Shown here: piece after piece, positions 35,779 to 45,557 of the stretch
Position numbering within the stretch: the stretch's first letter is position 1
Layout of the letters: every line of letters starts with the position of its first letter
Assembly: GCF_000300235.2 (NCBI RefSeq)
Contig: NZ_CP004388.1
Coordinates: 3,418,001 to 3,482,000 of the forward strand
Direction: 5' to 3'
DNA: 64,000 nucleotides
Source: Thalassospira xiamenensis M-5 = DSM 17429
GTDB taxonomy: Bacteria; Pseudomonadota; Alphaproteobacteria; Rhodospirillales; Thalassospiraceae
Made by a program: the position numbers and the translations under genes
The notes under the pieces: model-generated
Seen by the model: only the letters and a program-made list of their open reading frames with translations
Databases searched by the model: none
What the model was told of the DNA's origin: nothing

Positions 35779-36663
35779 ATGGCTGCCATGTATAGCACCC
35801 CGCCCAGCACCCTTGAAGAACAGGCCCGCGAACGCCGCGAGAAGCTTGAACAGCAGCACAGTGTTGGCGCCAACCTGAAAAAACTGGTACGTGTTTTCTG
35901 GTGGTCGAGCCTCACGGCCCTCCTGATCGCCGGGCCCTTTGCGCTTTGGTATACCGGCAAGGCCGAAAAGTGGTATGCTGTCGCCGAGGTGGAGGCGATC
36001 CGCCTTTCCGCCGAATTTGGCATGACGGTGAAAAACATCGAGGTCCGGGGGCGCGAAAAGACCGACCCCGAGGCCCTTCTTGCCGCCATCGGCCAGAAGC
36101 CCGGCACCCCGATTGTCACCTTTGATGTCGATGCCGCGCGCGAACGCATCGAACAGCTTTCCTGGGTCCGCAACGCGATTGTCGAACGCCGCCTGCCCAG
36201 CACCCTGATCGTCTCGATCACCGAACGCCAGCCGGTCGCACTATGGCAGACCGACACCAGCCATGTGGTGATTGATGCCGACGGGGCGCAGCTTCAGAAT
36301 TATGAACTGGGTGATTATCTGGATCTGCCGGTCGTGGTCGGTGCGGACGCCCCCGAAAATGCCAGCGAAATGCTGACCACGCTCAAATCCATCCCGCGCC
36401 TGTTTGACATGGTCAGCGGCGCACAGCGCATCGGCAACCGCCGCTGGAACATCCAGCTTTCCAACGGCATGTTCATCCGCCTGCCCGAGGAAAACATGGA
36501 CAAGGCCTGGGCCCGCCTCGATCAGCTTGATCAGGAACACCACATCCTGTCACGCGACGTCCTGATCGTCGATCTGCGCCTGCCTGATCGCACCTTCGTG
36601 CGCCTGACACCGGGCGCTGCCGAACAACGCCGCAACCCGCCAAAAAAAGGTAACGCGGCCTAG
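35779..36663 (+). CDS. ftsQ: Cell-division protein FtsQ
   Basis: This bitopic protein of about 294 residues has a cytoplasmic coiled-coil-like N-terminus (EEQARERREKLEQQ), a membrane helix near residues 45-65 (VFWWSSLTALLIAGPFALWY), a POTRA domain (TVKNIEVRGREKTDPEALLA, VTFDVDAARERIEQLSWVRN) and a beta domain ending VDLRLPDRTFVRL. It connects FtsK-side proteins to FtsBL. The start is uncertain between ATG 35779 and ATG 35788. In relatives ftsA follows directly; here the next 15 kb hold unrelated transport operons. Confidence 0.94.
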   Translation: MAAMYSTPPSTLEEQARERREKLEQQHSVGANLKKLVRVFWWSSLTALLIAGPFALWYTGKAEKWYAVAEVEAIRLSAEFGMTVKNIEVRGREKTDPEALLAAIGQKPGTPIVTFDVDAARERIEQLSWVRNAIVERRLPSTLIVSITERQPVALWQTDTSHVVIDADGAQLQNYELGDYLDLPVVVGADAPENASEMLTTLKSIPRLFDMVSGAQRIGNRRWNIQLSNGMFIRLPEENMDKAWARLDQLDQEHHILSRDVLIVDLRLPDRTFVRLTPGAAEQRRNPPKKGNAA

Positions 36664-36929
36664 GGCCGCGCACCTGCCCAAAAGACACCCCGAATGAATC
36701 CTCATACAAATATAATTAATGACAGTTTTCCGGTGTTTATCTGACAGGCTGGGGCTCAAAACCTGCCTGAAATGCCGGTTTTGAAAATCAATTCCTCATA
36801 CAAATAAAACCGCTGTTTTTACGCTTCGTCGGGTCAAAGATTCACGCCCGAAAAGTGATCAACAACCAAAAATGAATAATCGACTGTATTTTTCATTTTA
36901 AGTGAATAATAAATCCGGTAACGGGCGGC
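36664..36929. repeat. AT-rich junction with a 14-base direct repeat
   Basis: This noncoding stretch separates the convergent ends of ftsQ and the LacI gene. TCCTCATACAAATA occurs at 36699-36712 and again at 36793-36806. Further right, AAAATGAA and TTCATTTT form an inverted pair. It is markedly more AT-rich than either side and marks the left border of the transport island. No terminator with a U-run is evident. Confidence 0.65.
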
Positions 36930-37976
36930 TTAAATATCGTTGCGCCAGACCGGGATCGGCGCGCTCAGCGATTGCAGATTTGCCCCTTCCCGCCCCTCGA
37001 TCACGTCCAGCAAATGGGTCGCCAATTGCTGCCCCGCCACGATCAGATCCTCGCGCAGGCTATCGATCCGGGGCCGGGTAAAGTTCAGCAAATCCGACGT
37101 TTCCTTGGCGATCACATCGATGTCCCGCCCGACATCCATCCCCGACTGGATCATGCCGTCAATCAGCGCCATCGCACACAGTTCGCTACCGCAAATCACC
37201 CCGTCGGGCACATAATCCTGATGGCGCAATGCCATGCCGGCCTGACGCAAAACCTCGCTGCTGCTGTCAAGGTCAATCCCGCCAAGCACTTGAAAAGGCA
37301 AATTTTCTGCCTCCGCCACCGCCGCCAGCCCGGCCAGCGTTTCCTGATAATATGAAAATTCCGACGGCGGCGAAAGCAATGCCAGCCGCCTGCGCCCCCG
37401 CGCAATCAGACGCCTTGCCGCCATCTCGCAAAACGCCCGGTTATCAAAATCGTGATAGGCATGACCCGGTGCCGAAAGGCACCGCCCATGCGCCACAAAC
37501 GGCAGCCCGCTTTGGCTCAGCGCCTGCACCCTCTCATCATCGGGCCTGATATGGGTAATGATCACCCCGTCAGCGGCACGGGTATTTAACACATATCGCA
37601 CCGGGTCCATCGGGTCATCGGCACGTGATTGTGGTGTGACGACAAGGTGATAGGGCGTACCGCGAATGACATCGGAAATGCCGACAATCAGCCGTCTGGC
37701 AAATTCCGGCACCTTGTCGGTCTGATCAAGGATCAGGCTGATAACATTGGTTTTTCCCGTCCGCAATCGCACTCCGGCCCGGTCCGGGTGATAGCCGATG
37801 GCATCCGCCACCTTGCGCACGCGCAGCTTGGTTTTCGCGCTGATATCATGCGCATCCTTAAGCGCGCGCGACACCGTCGTCACACCAAGGCCGGTCATTT
37901 CCGCAATGGTTTTAAGGGTCGGCCGGGTTTGGGCGGCAGGCCGCCCCGCATTCCCGGCAAGATCGTGATCAGACAG
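36930..37976 (-). CDS. LacI-family repressor, probable CTG start
   Basis: The protein is 348 residues if read from CTG at 37976. The N-terminal helix-turn-helix TLKTIAEMTGLGVTTVSRAL needs this start: the first ATG (37898) lies inside helix 1, and the codons between hold no ATG, GTG or TTG. A strong GGAGG sits nine bases before the CTG, and an in-frame TGA lies two codons upstream of it, so no longer reading exists. The C-terminal part is a periplasmic-binding-like sugar sensor (VISLILDQTDKVPEFARRL; DGVICGSELCAMALIDGM). It ends the sugar ABC operon and probably represses it through the twin operator near 42300. Confidence 0.88.
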   Translation of the reverse strand: MSDHDLAGNAGRPAAQTRPTLKTIAEMTGLGVTTVSRALKDAHDISAKTKLRVRKVADAIGYHPDRAGVRLRTGKTNVISLILDQTDKVPEFARRLIVGISDVIRGTPYHLVVTPQSRADDPMDPVRYVLNTRAADGVIITHIRPDDERVQALSQSGLPFVAHGRCLSAPGHAYHDFDNRAFCEMAARRLIARGRRRLALLSPPSEFSYYQETLAGLAAVAEAENLPFQVLGGIDLDSSSEVLRQAGMALRHQDYVPDGVICGSELCAMALIDGMIQSGMDVGRDIDVIAKETSDLLNFTRPRIDSLREDLIVAGQQLATHLLDVIEGREGANLQSLSAPIPVWRNDI

Positions 37977-38013
37977 TTGTCAAAGCCTCCGTGGGGTATT
38001 CCAGGGTCAGGAC

Positions 38014-39123
38014 CTAACGCAGTCTTACGCCGCTTTCGGGGTCAAAAAACACAACTTTTTCAAGGTTGAACACCAGTTCGGCGTGGCTGTTGGCCTGCCC
38101 GTCCCAGTCCTGATGCAGGCGGGTCACCACCTCCTTGCCGCCCAGCGACGTGATGGCAAAAATATCCGCCCCGGCCGGTTCAACCACATCGATCCGGCAC
38201 GATGCACTAACCGCCTGCTGTCCGTCGCGCACCAGTGCCCGGTTGTCGGCATCGGTGATGGCTTCGGGCCGGATACCGACAATGACTTCCTGCTCGTCTC
38301 GCGCCCGGACATCCGCAGGCAGGTGTTGAAATTCAAGCATCAGCGGCTCTTCGCCCGCCCGCGCCATTTCAACCGCACTGCCCCGCACCGTCGCCGGGAT
38401 CAGGTTCATCGCGGGCGATCCCATGAAATCGGCGACAAACAGGTTGGCCGGATCGTTATAAATTTCCGCCGGGGTGCCGTATTGCTGGACAATTCCGTCC
38501 TTTAAAACCGCGATCCGCGTGCCCAGCGTCATGGCTTCAATCTGGTCGTGGGTGACATAAACAATCGTGGTGCCAAATGTCTGATGCATGCGTTTGATTT
38601 CGGTGCGCATATCCACGCGTAGCTTGGCATCAAGGTTTGATAACGGTTCATCAAACAGGAAAAGCTGCGGATTGCGCACAAGCGCACGGCCCATCGCAAC
38701 GCGCTGGCGCTGCCCGCCTGAAAGCTGGCCGGGTTTGCGATCCAGAAGATGTTCGATCTGAAGCGTCTTGGCGACCTCGGCGACCTTGGCGGCGCGCTCA
38801 TCCTTTGGCATGCCGCGCATTTCAAGGCCAAACGCGATGTTCTGCCCGACATTCATGTTGGGATAAAGCGCATAGCTTTGAAACACCATCGCGATATTGC
38901 GCTCCGACGGCGGCAGATCATCAATGACATTGCCTGCAATCCGGATTTCCCCGGTTGTCAGCTTTTCCAGCCCGGCAATGGTATTGAGCAAGGTCGATTT
39001 GCCACAACCCGACGGCCCGACAAGCACCAGAAAACCGCCTTCTTCAACATCAAGCGTAATATCGCGCAGAACCTTGATCGGACCGAAACTTTTGCACACC
39101 TTGTCGATTTGCAGAAAGGACAT
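38014..39123 (-). CDS. Sugar ABC transporter ATP-binding protein (MalK/UgpC type)
   Basis: This 369-residue ATPase has Walker A GPSGCGKST near residue 37, the signature LSGGQRQRVAMGRALVRNPQ near 134, Walker B LFLFDEPLSNLD and the switch His in VYVTHDQIEAM. A C-terminal TOBE/OB domain of about 120 residues (EQEVIVGIRPEAI) is the regulatory domain of MalK-type ATPases. It powers the two permeases encoded just upstream. The gene order binding protein, permease, permease, ATPase, LacI on one strand indicates one operon. Confidence 0.95.
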   Translation of the reverse strand: MSFLQIDKVCKSFGPIKVLRDITLDVEEGGFLVLVGPSGCGKSTLLNTIAGLEKLTTGEIRIAGNVIDDLPPSERNIAMVFQSYALYPNMNVGQNIAFGLEMRGMPKDERAAKVAEVAKTLQIEHLLDRKPGQLSGGQRQRVAMGRALVRNPQLFLFDEPLSNLDAKLRVDMRTEIKRMHQTFGTTIVYVTHDQIEAMTLGTRIAVLKDGIVQQYGTPAEIYNDPANLFVADFMGSPAMNLIPATVRGSAVEMARAGEEPLMLEFQHLPADVRARDEQEVIVGIRPEAITDADNRALVRDGQQAVSASCRIDVVEPAGADIFAITSLGGKEVVTRLHQDWDGQANSHAELVFNLEKVVFFDPESGVRLR

Positions 39124-39152
39124 GATAACTTCCCTGTAAGTCTTTTTATGAG

Positions 39153-40031
39153 CTAACCCTTGACCGCACCGGCCATCAATCCGCGCACGAAATAGCGCCC
39201 GGAAACGATGTAAACGATCAGTGTCGGAAGGGCGGCAAGAACCGCACCGGCAAAGTGCACATTGTATTCCTTGACCCCGGTCGAGGATGAAACGAGGTTG
39301 TTGAGCGCAACCGTCATCGGCATCGAATCAAAATCGGCAAATGACGCCCCGAACAGGAAATCATTCCAGATATTGGTAAATTGCCAGATCACGGTCACCA
39401 CGATGATCGGCCCCGAACTGGGCAGAAGAATGCGGGTAAAGGTCCGCCAGAACCCGGCCCCGTCCATCTTTGCCGCCTTGATCAGCTCGTCGGGGAATGC
39501 CGCATAATAATTGCGGAAAAACAGCGTGGTAAAGCCAAGACCGTAAACCACATGCACCAGAACCAGCCCGCCGGTCGTACCCGCCAGACCAATCATGCCC
39601 AGCACGCGCGCCATCGGGATCAGGACGATCTGGAACGGGATAAAACAGGCAAACAGCATCAGCCCGAAAATGATCTTGTCCCCCGGAAACCGCCATTTGG
39701 TCAGGACATACCCATTCAGCGCCCCAAGCCCGGTCGAGATGGCGACCGCCGGTACAACCATCATGATGCTGTTGATGAAATAGGGTTTAAGTCCCGTCGG
39801 CTCGACCCCGATCTGGGCCTGTGACCACGCGGTAAGCCAAGGCTCGAAGGTGAACATTTCGGGGAACGACATCATGTTTCCGCCCCGGATTTCATCAAGC
39901 GTCTTGACCGAATTGACCAGCATGACAAACAGCGGCAGCAGGTAATAAACCGCAAACAGGATCAGGACCGCATAAAGGGCTGCGCGCAACAGCTTTCCGG
40001 TGCCAAAGGAGGATTGTGTTGAACGCGACAT
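39153..40031 (-). CDS. Sugar ABC transporter permease, second subunit (MalG type)
   Basis: This 292-residue membrane protein has six helices and the EAA loop that docks to the ATPase, visible as AAFPDELIKAAKMDGAGFWR near residue 185. This is the MalG/UgpE-like half of a carbohydrate importer. Its ATG overlaps the stop of the first permease by one base, so the two are coupled. Similarity of the linked binding protein suggests glucose or a related hexose. Confidence 0.94.
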   Translation of the reverse strand: MSRSTQSSFGTGKLLRAALYAVLILFAVYYLLPLFVMLVNSVKTLDEIRGGNMMSFPEMFTFEPWLTAWSQAQIGVEPTGLKPYFINSIMMVVPAVAISTGLGALNGYVLTKWRFPGDKIIFGLMLFACFIPFQIVLIPMARVLGMIGLAGTTGGLVLVHVVYGLGFTTLFFRNYYAAFPDELIKAAKMDGAGFWRTFTRILLPSSGPIIVVTVIWQFTNIWNDFLFGASFADFDSMPMTVALNNLVSSSTGVKEYNVHFAGAVLAALPTLIVYIVSGRYFVRGLMAGAVKG

Positions 40032-40924
40032 CAGCGGCGCTCCCGAAGTTCGGAATAAAGATAGGGCACAATGATCGAGGCAATCATCGCCAGCATGATC
40101 ACCGCCGACGATGCCCCAACCCCCATCTGGTTTCGCGTGAAGGTATAGGAATACATGAACGTCGCGGGCAGTTCGGTGGCCCGACCCGGCCCGCCATTGG
40201 TCAGCGCAATGACAAGGTCATAGGCCTTGATCGCCAGATGGGCCAGAACCACAAAGGCCGACAGGAACACCGGACGCAATTGCGGAATGACGATACGGGT
40301 ATAGAGGCTCCATCGGCTGGCACCATCCATCTGGGCGGCCTTGAGGATTTCAGTATCAATCCCGCGCAAACCCGCCAGAAACATCGCCATGACAAAACCC
40401 GACGATTGCCAGACCGCCGCAATCACCACGGTATAGATCGCCATGTCGCGATCCTTGATCCAGTTGAAGGTAAAGCTTTCCCACCCCCAAAGATGCATGG
40501 TGTTTTCAAGGCCAAGCCCCGGATCAAGAAACCATTTCCATGCCGTACCGGTGACAATGAAGGACAGCGCCATCGGATACAGATAGATCGGGCGCAAAAT
40601 GCCTTCACCGCGAATTTTCTGATCCAGCAGGATCGCCAGAACCAGCCCCAGTACCGAACAGATCGCAATGTAAAGAATACCGAAAATCGCAAGGTTTTGC
40701 AGGGCAATCAGCCAGTTCCGCTGCCCCCACAGATTGGCATAGTTGCCAAACCCCTCAAGCTCGTAGGAGGGCAGCATCCGGCTATCGGTCAGCGACAGGT
40801 AACCGGTGTAAATGATAAATCCGTAAACGAATAAAAGGATCAGAAACAGGCTGGGGCTCAGCACCAGACGGGGCAGAACCTCCCGCAGGGTTGCCTGTGC
40901 CTTGCCGGGCAAGGATGATTGCAT
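40031..40924 (-). CDS. Sugar ABC transporter permease, first subunit (MalF type)
   Basis: This 297-residue membrane protein has six helices and the EAA-loop motif GIDTEILKAAQMDGASRWSL near residue 205. It pairs with the next permease to form the channel. It starts 66 bases after the binding-protein gene. The N-terminus before helix 1 is short, as in the UgpA/GtsB type rather than E. coli MalF with its large periplasmic loop. Confidence 0.94.
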   Translation of the reverse strand: MQSSLPGKAQATLREVLPRLVLSPSLFLILLFVYGFIIYTGYLSLTDSRMLPSYELEGFGNYANLWGQRNWLIALQNLAIFGILYIAICSVLGLVLAILLDQKIRGEGILRPIYLYPMALSFIVTGTAWKWFLDPGLGLENTMHLWGWESFTFNWIKDRDMAIYTVVIAAVWQSSGFVMAMFLAGLRGIDTEILKAAQMDGASRWSLYTRIVIPQLRPVFLSAFVVLAHLAIKAYDLVIALTNGGPGRATELPATFMYSYTFTRNQMGVGASSAVIMLAMIASIIVPYLYSELRERR

Positions 40925-40989
40925 GGGTGATGCTCCGCACTTTGTCCGGCGGCCGGGATCTTATCCGGCCGCCGGTTTCGTTTTTGGTC

Positions 40990-42249
40990 TTATTGAGCGG
41001 ATTCAACCGCGTTGACGAGTTCCTCGACAGCGGTTGCACTGTCATATTCGCCGTTAAAATGCGCGGTAATCACGTCATACATGGCATTTTTGACCCCGGC
41101 CGGGACCGAATGGCCATGCGCCATCGAACCAAACAGCGTGCCCTTTTCATTGGCAGCAGCAAGTTCGGCCATGCCTTTTTTGCCACAGGCATCAAAATCA
41201 TCATTGGGCACATCGGTGCGCGCCGGGACCGATCCCTTGACCACGTTAAATGCCGACTGGAAGCCTGGCGACATCACGGCTGATGCCAGTTTCATCTGCG
41301 CGTCCTGACGCTCTTCGCCAACCTGGAACATCACGAACTGGTCGGAGTTGAACGTCACTGCATCCTGTGTTCCGGGGAAACGGAAGCACATGAAATCAGT
41401 GTCGGGCACCTTGCCGGCATTCAGAAACTCGCCCTTGGCCCAGTCGCCCATGAACTGCACCCCGGCTTCCTTGTTGATCACCATCGCGGTCGCAAGGTTC
41501 CAGTCCCGACCCGAGAAATTGTCATCAACATAGGTGCGCAGTTGCGCCATGCGATCAAACACGGTTTTCATCGTGTCCGACCCCAGCGCGTCCGGATCGG
41601 TATCGATCATCGAGGATTGATAGAATTCCGGCCCGCCGGTTGCCATGACGACCGCATCAAAGATCGTCGCGTCCTGCCATGCCTGCCCGCCATGGGCGAC
41701 CGCTGTGTAACCGGCATCCTTGATTTTATCGAGCACCGCAATCAATTCGTCCCAGTTGGTCGGCTGCTTCAGGCCAAGCTCATCAAAGATCGCCTTGTTG
41801 GCCCAGACCCAGTTGGTTGAATGGACGTTGACCGGGGCCGCGATCCAGTGACCGTCATATTTCGAAAACTCTTTTAAGGCATCGGGAACAACTTCTTCCC
41901 AGCCTTCCTTTGCGGCAAGGTCGTCAAGATTGCCCAGAACACCCTCGCCCGCCCAATCCTTGATATCAAAACCAAGCATCTGAACCGCGGTCGGTGCATT
42001 GCCCGATGTAACGCGTGCGCGCAGCACGGTCATGGCCTGTTCGCCACCACCACCAGCAACCGGCATGTCGTTCCATGAAACACCCTGATCTTCGAGATCC
42101 TTTTTAAGAACCTGAAGCGCCTTCGCCTCGCCGCCCGCCGTCCACCAATGCAGGACTTCCACACTTTGCTGTGCCGATGCGATGCTGGTTGAAAGCCCGA
42201 ATGCCGCGATCATACCGATCCCGGCACATGTCATTTTGCCAAGAAACAT
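40990..42249 (-). CDS. Sugar ABC transporter periplasmic binding protein, GtsA-like
   Basis: This 419-residue family 1 binding protein has a signal peptide (residues 1-26, ending STSIASAQQ). The mature start [20 protein letters not shown] and [20 protein letters not shown] resemble the glucose-binding GtsA group of Pseudomonas and rhizobia, so glucose or a similar hexose is my best guess. Two Cys (FMCFRF, DACGKK) may form a disulfide. It is the first gene of the operon, with GGGAGG before the ATG and a twin LacI-type operator 40-90 bases upstream. Confidence 0.93.
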   Translation of the reverse strand: MFLGKMTCAGIGMIAAFGLSTSIASAQQSVEVLHWWTAGGEAKALQVLKKDLEDQGVSWNDMPVAGGGGEQAMTVLRARVTSGNAPTAVQMLGFDIKDWAGEGVLGNLDDLAAKEGWEEVVPDALKEFSKYDGHWIAAPVNVHSTNWVWANKAIFDELGLKQPTNWDELIAVLDKIKDAGYTAVAHGGQAWQDATIFDAVVMATGGPEFYQSSMIDTDPDALGSDTMKTVFDRMAQLRTYVDDNFSGRDWNLATAMVINKEAGVQFMGDWAKGEFLNAGKVPDTDFMCFRFPGTQDAVTFNSDQFVMFQVGEERQDAQMKLASAVMSPGFQSAFNVVKGSVPARTDVPNDDFDACGKKGMAELAAANEKGTLFGSMAHGHSVPAGVKNAMYDVITAHFNGEYDSATAVEELVNAVESAQ

Positions 42250-42290
42250 GCTGTTTCCTCCCTGTTGGCTCTTTTGATTTGGCAGTTGAT

Positions 42291-42340
42291 TACTGCAACG
42301 TTACAGGTCGGAGTCAAGCGCCTCCTGTAACGTTGCAGTA
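42291..42340. promoter_or_regulatory. Twin LacI-type operator upstream of the sugar ABC operon
   Basis: TACTGCAACGTTACAGG (42291-42307) and its exact reverse complement (42324-42340) flank a 16-base centre. Each half holds a near-palindromic TGCAACGTTACA box with the central CG of LacI-family operators. Box centres are 32 bases apart, about three DNA turns, so one repressor tetramer or two dimers could bind the same face. The LacI protein at the end of the operon is the obvious ligand. Confidence 0.8.
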
Positions 42341-42455
42341 CAGCAAAGCCGCCAACAGGCGCAAAACCTGTGATTGATCAGGCTGCGTTATTGCGTCGCA
42401 AAATAGTGCATTTGTTATTGCCGGAAACTGGAACGCGGAAGACTCCGCCCCATAC

Positions 42456-42497
42456 AAAAGGGCGCCAGCCATGATCCTGTCATGGTTTCTGGCGCCC
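42456..42497 (-). terminator. Rho-independent terminator of the peptide ABC operon
   Basis: GGGCGCCAG (42460-42468) pairs with CTGGCGCCC (42489-42497), extended by CCATGA/TCATGG inside. On the minus strand it is followed by TTTT (42459-42456). It separates the peptide operon from the sugar operon downstream. Confidence 0.88.
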
Positions 42498-42521
42498 GAA
42501 TTTTCGGATGGCTTGCGATGG

Positions 42522-43904
42522 TCAGGCGGCGTCGCCGATATCCCAGAACACACCGGCCATCATTTGCAGGGCCTGTCGGCTGAGGCTTTGCAGGATGTGT
42601 TCGTTGGGCGCATGCTGAGAGCATGACGCATAGGAATGCGGCACCCAGACGGTTGGCAGATCAAGGATATAGGCAAATGTATCATTGGGCAGCGACCCGC
42701 CAAGATTGGGCAGGATTGCCGGTTTGGTTCCGGTGGTCTTGATGATTGAATCGCGTACACGCGTGACCCACGGATGGGACGGGTCAAGCCGGGTTGCCCG
42801 GAAGAACCCCTTGGCCGAGGGAATGATTTCAACGTCCGTAAAGCCATGTTTATCAAGGTGGCGGCGCAAAGCCGGCAGAATGTCATCCGCATCCGTGCCG
42901 ACCACATAACGCAACTGGCAATGCGCAATAGCTTCAGGCGCGATGGCGTTGACCGGTTTTTCAGGGTTTCCGGCCTTTGCCGCAAGTACCGCAAAGCTGT
43001 TCCAGCCATAAACCTTTTCCGCCAGTGACAGGCTTTCCTCGCCCCAGTCAGGGTTGATTGTCGGCCCGGTTTCGGGTTGGGTGATTGCGCAATCCTTAAG
43101 GGCTTCCCGGACTTCGTCATTCAGGCTGTCAGGACGCCATTCCGGTACCTGAATCTGTCCGCGACGATCAACGATGGATGCAATCGCATGCGAAAGGACA
43201 ACCATCGGGTCTTTCAGCAAACCGCCCCAGTTCCCGGAATGGTGGCCGCCTTCGCGATATTTAAGCGACAGCGCAAAATTGATCGCCCCGCGTGACCCCA
43301 TGAACATGGTCGGTCGCTCGGCACTCAGGCGCGGACCGTCCGATGCAATCAGGACATCGGCGGCAAACAGATCGCGATAATTGGTAAACAGTTCGGCAAG
43401 GCCGGGCGACCCCGCCTCTTCGCCCATCTCGATTATGACCTTGCAGTTAAAACCCAATGCACCACGTGTCTGAATGACCGACCGCAGGGCCGCCAGATTG
43501 ATGCAATGCTGCACTTTGTTATCCGCCGTGCCACGCCCGTAAACCCGATCACCTTCGATCACCAGCTTGAAAGGTTCAAGGCCTTCGCGCCATTCGCCTT
43601 CCTGTGCGAGGATCACATCGCCATGCCCGTATGTCAGGACGGTCTGCAGGTCATCGCCTTCGTGTCGTTCGGCAAACAGGAACGGTCCGAAACCGGGCTT
43701 GGGATTATCGATGATGCGGGTTTCAAACCCCATATCGCGCACCATCGGAACAATCACATCGGTAAGATAGCCATAAAGCGCTTCGAGATTATCGGGCTTC
43801 TGGCTTTCGGTTTTCTGTTCGACCATTCGACGCAGTTCTTCGATAAACTGCCCATCTTCAAAATACCGGGTTACATTTTCGATAGCATCAGCACGCGTTG
43901 ACAT
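42522..43904 (-). CDS. M20-family zinc metallopeptidase (dipeptidase-like)
   Basis: This 460-residue cytoplasmic peptidase has conserved metal and catalytic positions visible in order: YGHGDV (His), GRGTADNK (Asp), EMGEEAGS (catalytic Glu pair), IASDGPR (Asp) and the late VPHSYASC (His). The bulged dimerisation domain is in the middle ([20 protein letters not shown]). The ATG at 43904 was chosen with AAGGA seven bases upstream. It is the last gene of the peptide-transport operon. M20 enzymes include Cys-Gly dipeptidases such as yeast Dug1, which would fit with the gamma-glutamyltransferase just upstream; that assignment is inference. Confidence 0.9.
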   Translation of the reverse strand: MSTRADAIENVTRYFEDGQFIEELRRMVEQKTESQKPDNLEALYGYLTDVIVPMVRDMGFETRIIDNPKPGFGPFLFAERHEGDDLQTVLTYGHGDVILAQEGEWREGLEPFKLVIEGDRVYGRGTADNKVQHCINLAALRSVIQTRGALGFNCKVIIEMGEEAGSPGLAELFTNYRDLFAADVLIASDGPRLSAERPTMFMGSRGAINFALSLKYREGGHHSGNWGGLLKDPMVVLSHAIASIVDRRGQIQVPEWRPDSLNDEVREALKDCAITQPETGPTINPDWGEESLSLAEKVYGWNSFAVLAAKAGNPEKPVNAIAPEAIAHCQLRYVVGTDADDILPALRRHLDKHGFTDVEIIPSAKGFFRATRLDPSHPWVTRVRDSIIKTTGTKPAILPNLGGSLPNDTFAYILDLPTVWVPHSYASCSQHAPNEHILQSLSRQALQMMAGVFWDIGDAA

Positions 43905-43970
43905 TGATTGATCCTTGTTCTTTCCGATAAGCCATCCAATTCCCAAAGGAACGACGGAGCATTTTGTGTT

Positions 43971-45557
43971 TCACGAACCATCCCGGTTTTCCGCCACCGC
44001 ATCGCCCCAGGGCGACATGATTTCGGTCATGCCCTGATTGATGTTTCCCTGCCGAAGAACCCCCGCCGGGCAGGCAAAGGCATAGGGGAAAGCGGTCCGG
44101 CGCGTGGTCACGCAACGATGCCCTTCCCCCAGAGCCGCAATGATATCGGGCGAAAGACTTTGATCGATGATCACCGTATCGCCGCCGCTAAAATCAACCC
44201 GCGCCTGATGGAAGGCGTCTTCGAGGGTCATATCGAAATCCAGCAGGCAGGATGTCAGTTGCAGGATGGCTGGCAAAATCTTGCGCCCGCCCGATGCCCC
44301 GATGGCAAACCGCCGGTCCTTTTGCTGCCCGATTGCCGGGCAGACATTCATCAGGCATCGTTTGTCGGGTGCTAACGAGTTTGGCCGTCCCGGTTCGGGA
44401 TCGAACCACAGGATCCCGTTATTCATCAAAAGCCCGCTTCCGGGCAGCACGACCTTGGATCCGAAAATGGACAGCAATGTCTGGGTCACCGCGACCATGT
44501 TGCCATGTCGATCCGTCACACTGAAATGCGTGGTGCAGGCGGGGGCGCGACTGTCATCAACGTCCCCCATATCGCGCAACCGGCGTTTATAGGTCGTCTT
44601 AAGCGCATCGACATACGCCCCATAGGCATCCGCCCCCGGTGACGTCCCCTCAAAATTCTGATGCGACAGGATTTCCAGACATTCCGCAAGGTTTTCACCC
44701 GCCGTCATCGCAGGCGGTGTATAGACCGTCCCCCCGCGATAGGATGCTGTCAGCGGATCAGACAAAACAGCCTGATAGGACTTCATGTCATCAAGCGACA
44801 AACATCCCCCGGCAGCCCTGATATCGGCAACGATTTCCGCCGCAAGATCGCCTTCGTAAAATTCACGCGCGCCTTTATCGGCGATGCGTTGCAGGGTGGC
44901 CGCCATCTGGTCAAGATTGATCCGCTTGTCCGAAAGGGCCGTCCATCCGGCAATAGTCGGCCACTGTTCGTCTTCCAGAAAGGTTTCCGCTGCGGTCGGG
45001 TTTTTGGCAAGTTCGCGGGTACTAGACGCGATGATAAGGGCGGCATACCAATCAACCGATAGCCCACCCGACGCAAGCTTTGCCGCCGGCGAAACAAGAT
45101 CACGCCATGGCATCGTGCCAAACCGGTCAAAGGCAAGCTCCATACCGGCAACCGTGCCGGGTACCGCAATCGCGGTTGCGCCAATCTGGTTACGATCCCC
45201 GACGACCCGCGCCCACGGGAACAGGTCACCCGCAACGCCTTCGCCCGATAACGGATAATCCGCAACATCAAGCCCGGCGGGGGACCGCATCCCGAAGGTA
45301 ATGCTATAGGTCCGGTCTTCATCGGCACGATAGATCATCATCGCACCGCCACCGGCCGGGCCACTCATCCAGGGTTCGACCACCCCCATGGCAAAGGATG
45401 TGGCAATCGCGGCATCAATGGCATCGCCACCGGTGGCAAGAATGTCAGCCCCGACCTGGGCGCCTAGCTTATGCTGGGCTGCGACCACCCCACCATTTTC
45501 GACGGTGACGACGTTTTTACGGACCGACTGCATGTTGGAAAAATTGTCGCGGATCAT
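43971..45557 (-). CDS. ggt: Gamma-glutamyltransferase without signal peptide
   Basis: This 528-residue Ntn hydrolase has a family N-terminus (GGVVAAQHKLGAQVGADILA; GGDAIDAAIATSFAMGVVEP; MSGPAGGGAMMIY) and the self-cleavage and catalytic Thr at residue 342 in CTTHFSVTDRHGNMVAVTQ. Cleavage there gives a small subunit of 187 residues, normal for GGT. No signal peptide is present, unlike classical periplasmic GGT, so it should act in the cytoplasm on imported gamma-glutamyl compounds. Its start overlaps the upstream ATPase stop by 4 bases, locking it into the transporter operon. Confidence 0.9.
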   Translation of the reverse strand: MIRDNFSNMQSVRKNVVTVENGGVVAAQHKLGAQVGADILATGGDAIDAAIATSFAMGVVEPWMSGPAGGGAMMIYRADEDRTYSITFGMRSPAGLDVADYPLSGEGVAGDLFPWARVVGDRNQIGATAIAVPGTVAGMELAFDRFGTMPWRDLVSPAAKLASGGLSVDWYAALIIASSTRELAKNPTAAETFLEDEQWPTIAGWTALSDKRINLDQMAATLQRIADKGAREFYEGDLAAEIVADIRAAGGCLSLDDMKSYQAVLSDPLTASYRGGTVYTPPAMTAGENLAECLEILSHQNFEGTSPGADAYGAYVDALKTTYKRRLRDMGDVDDSRAPACTTHFSVTDRHGNMVAVTQTLLSIFGSKVVLPGSGLLMNNGILWFDPEPGRPNSLAPDKRCLMNVCPAIGQQKDRRFAIGASGGRKILPAILQLTSCLLDFDMTLEDAFHQARVDFSGGDTVIIDQSLSPDIIAALGEGHRCVTTRRTAFPYAFACPAGVLRQGNINQGMTEIMSPWGDAVAENRDGS

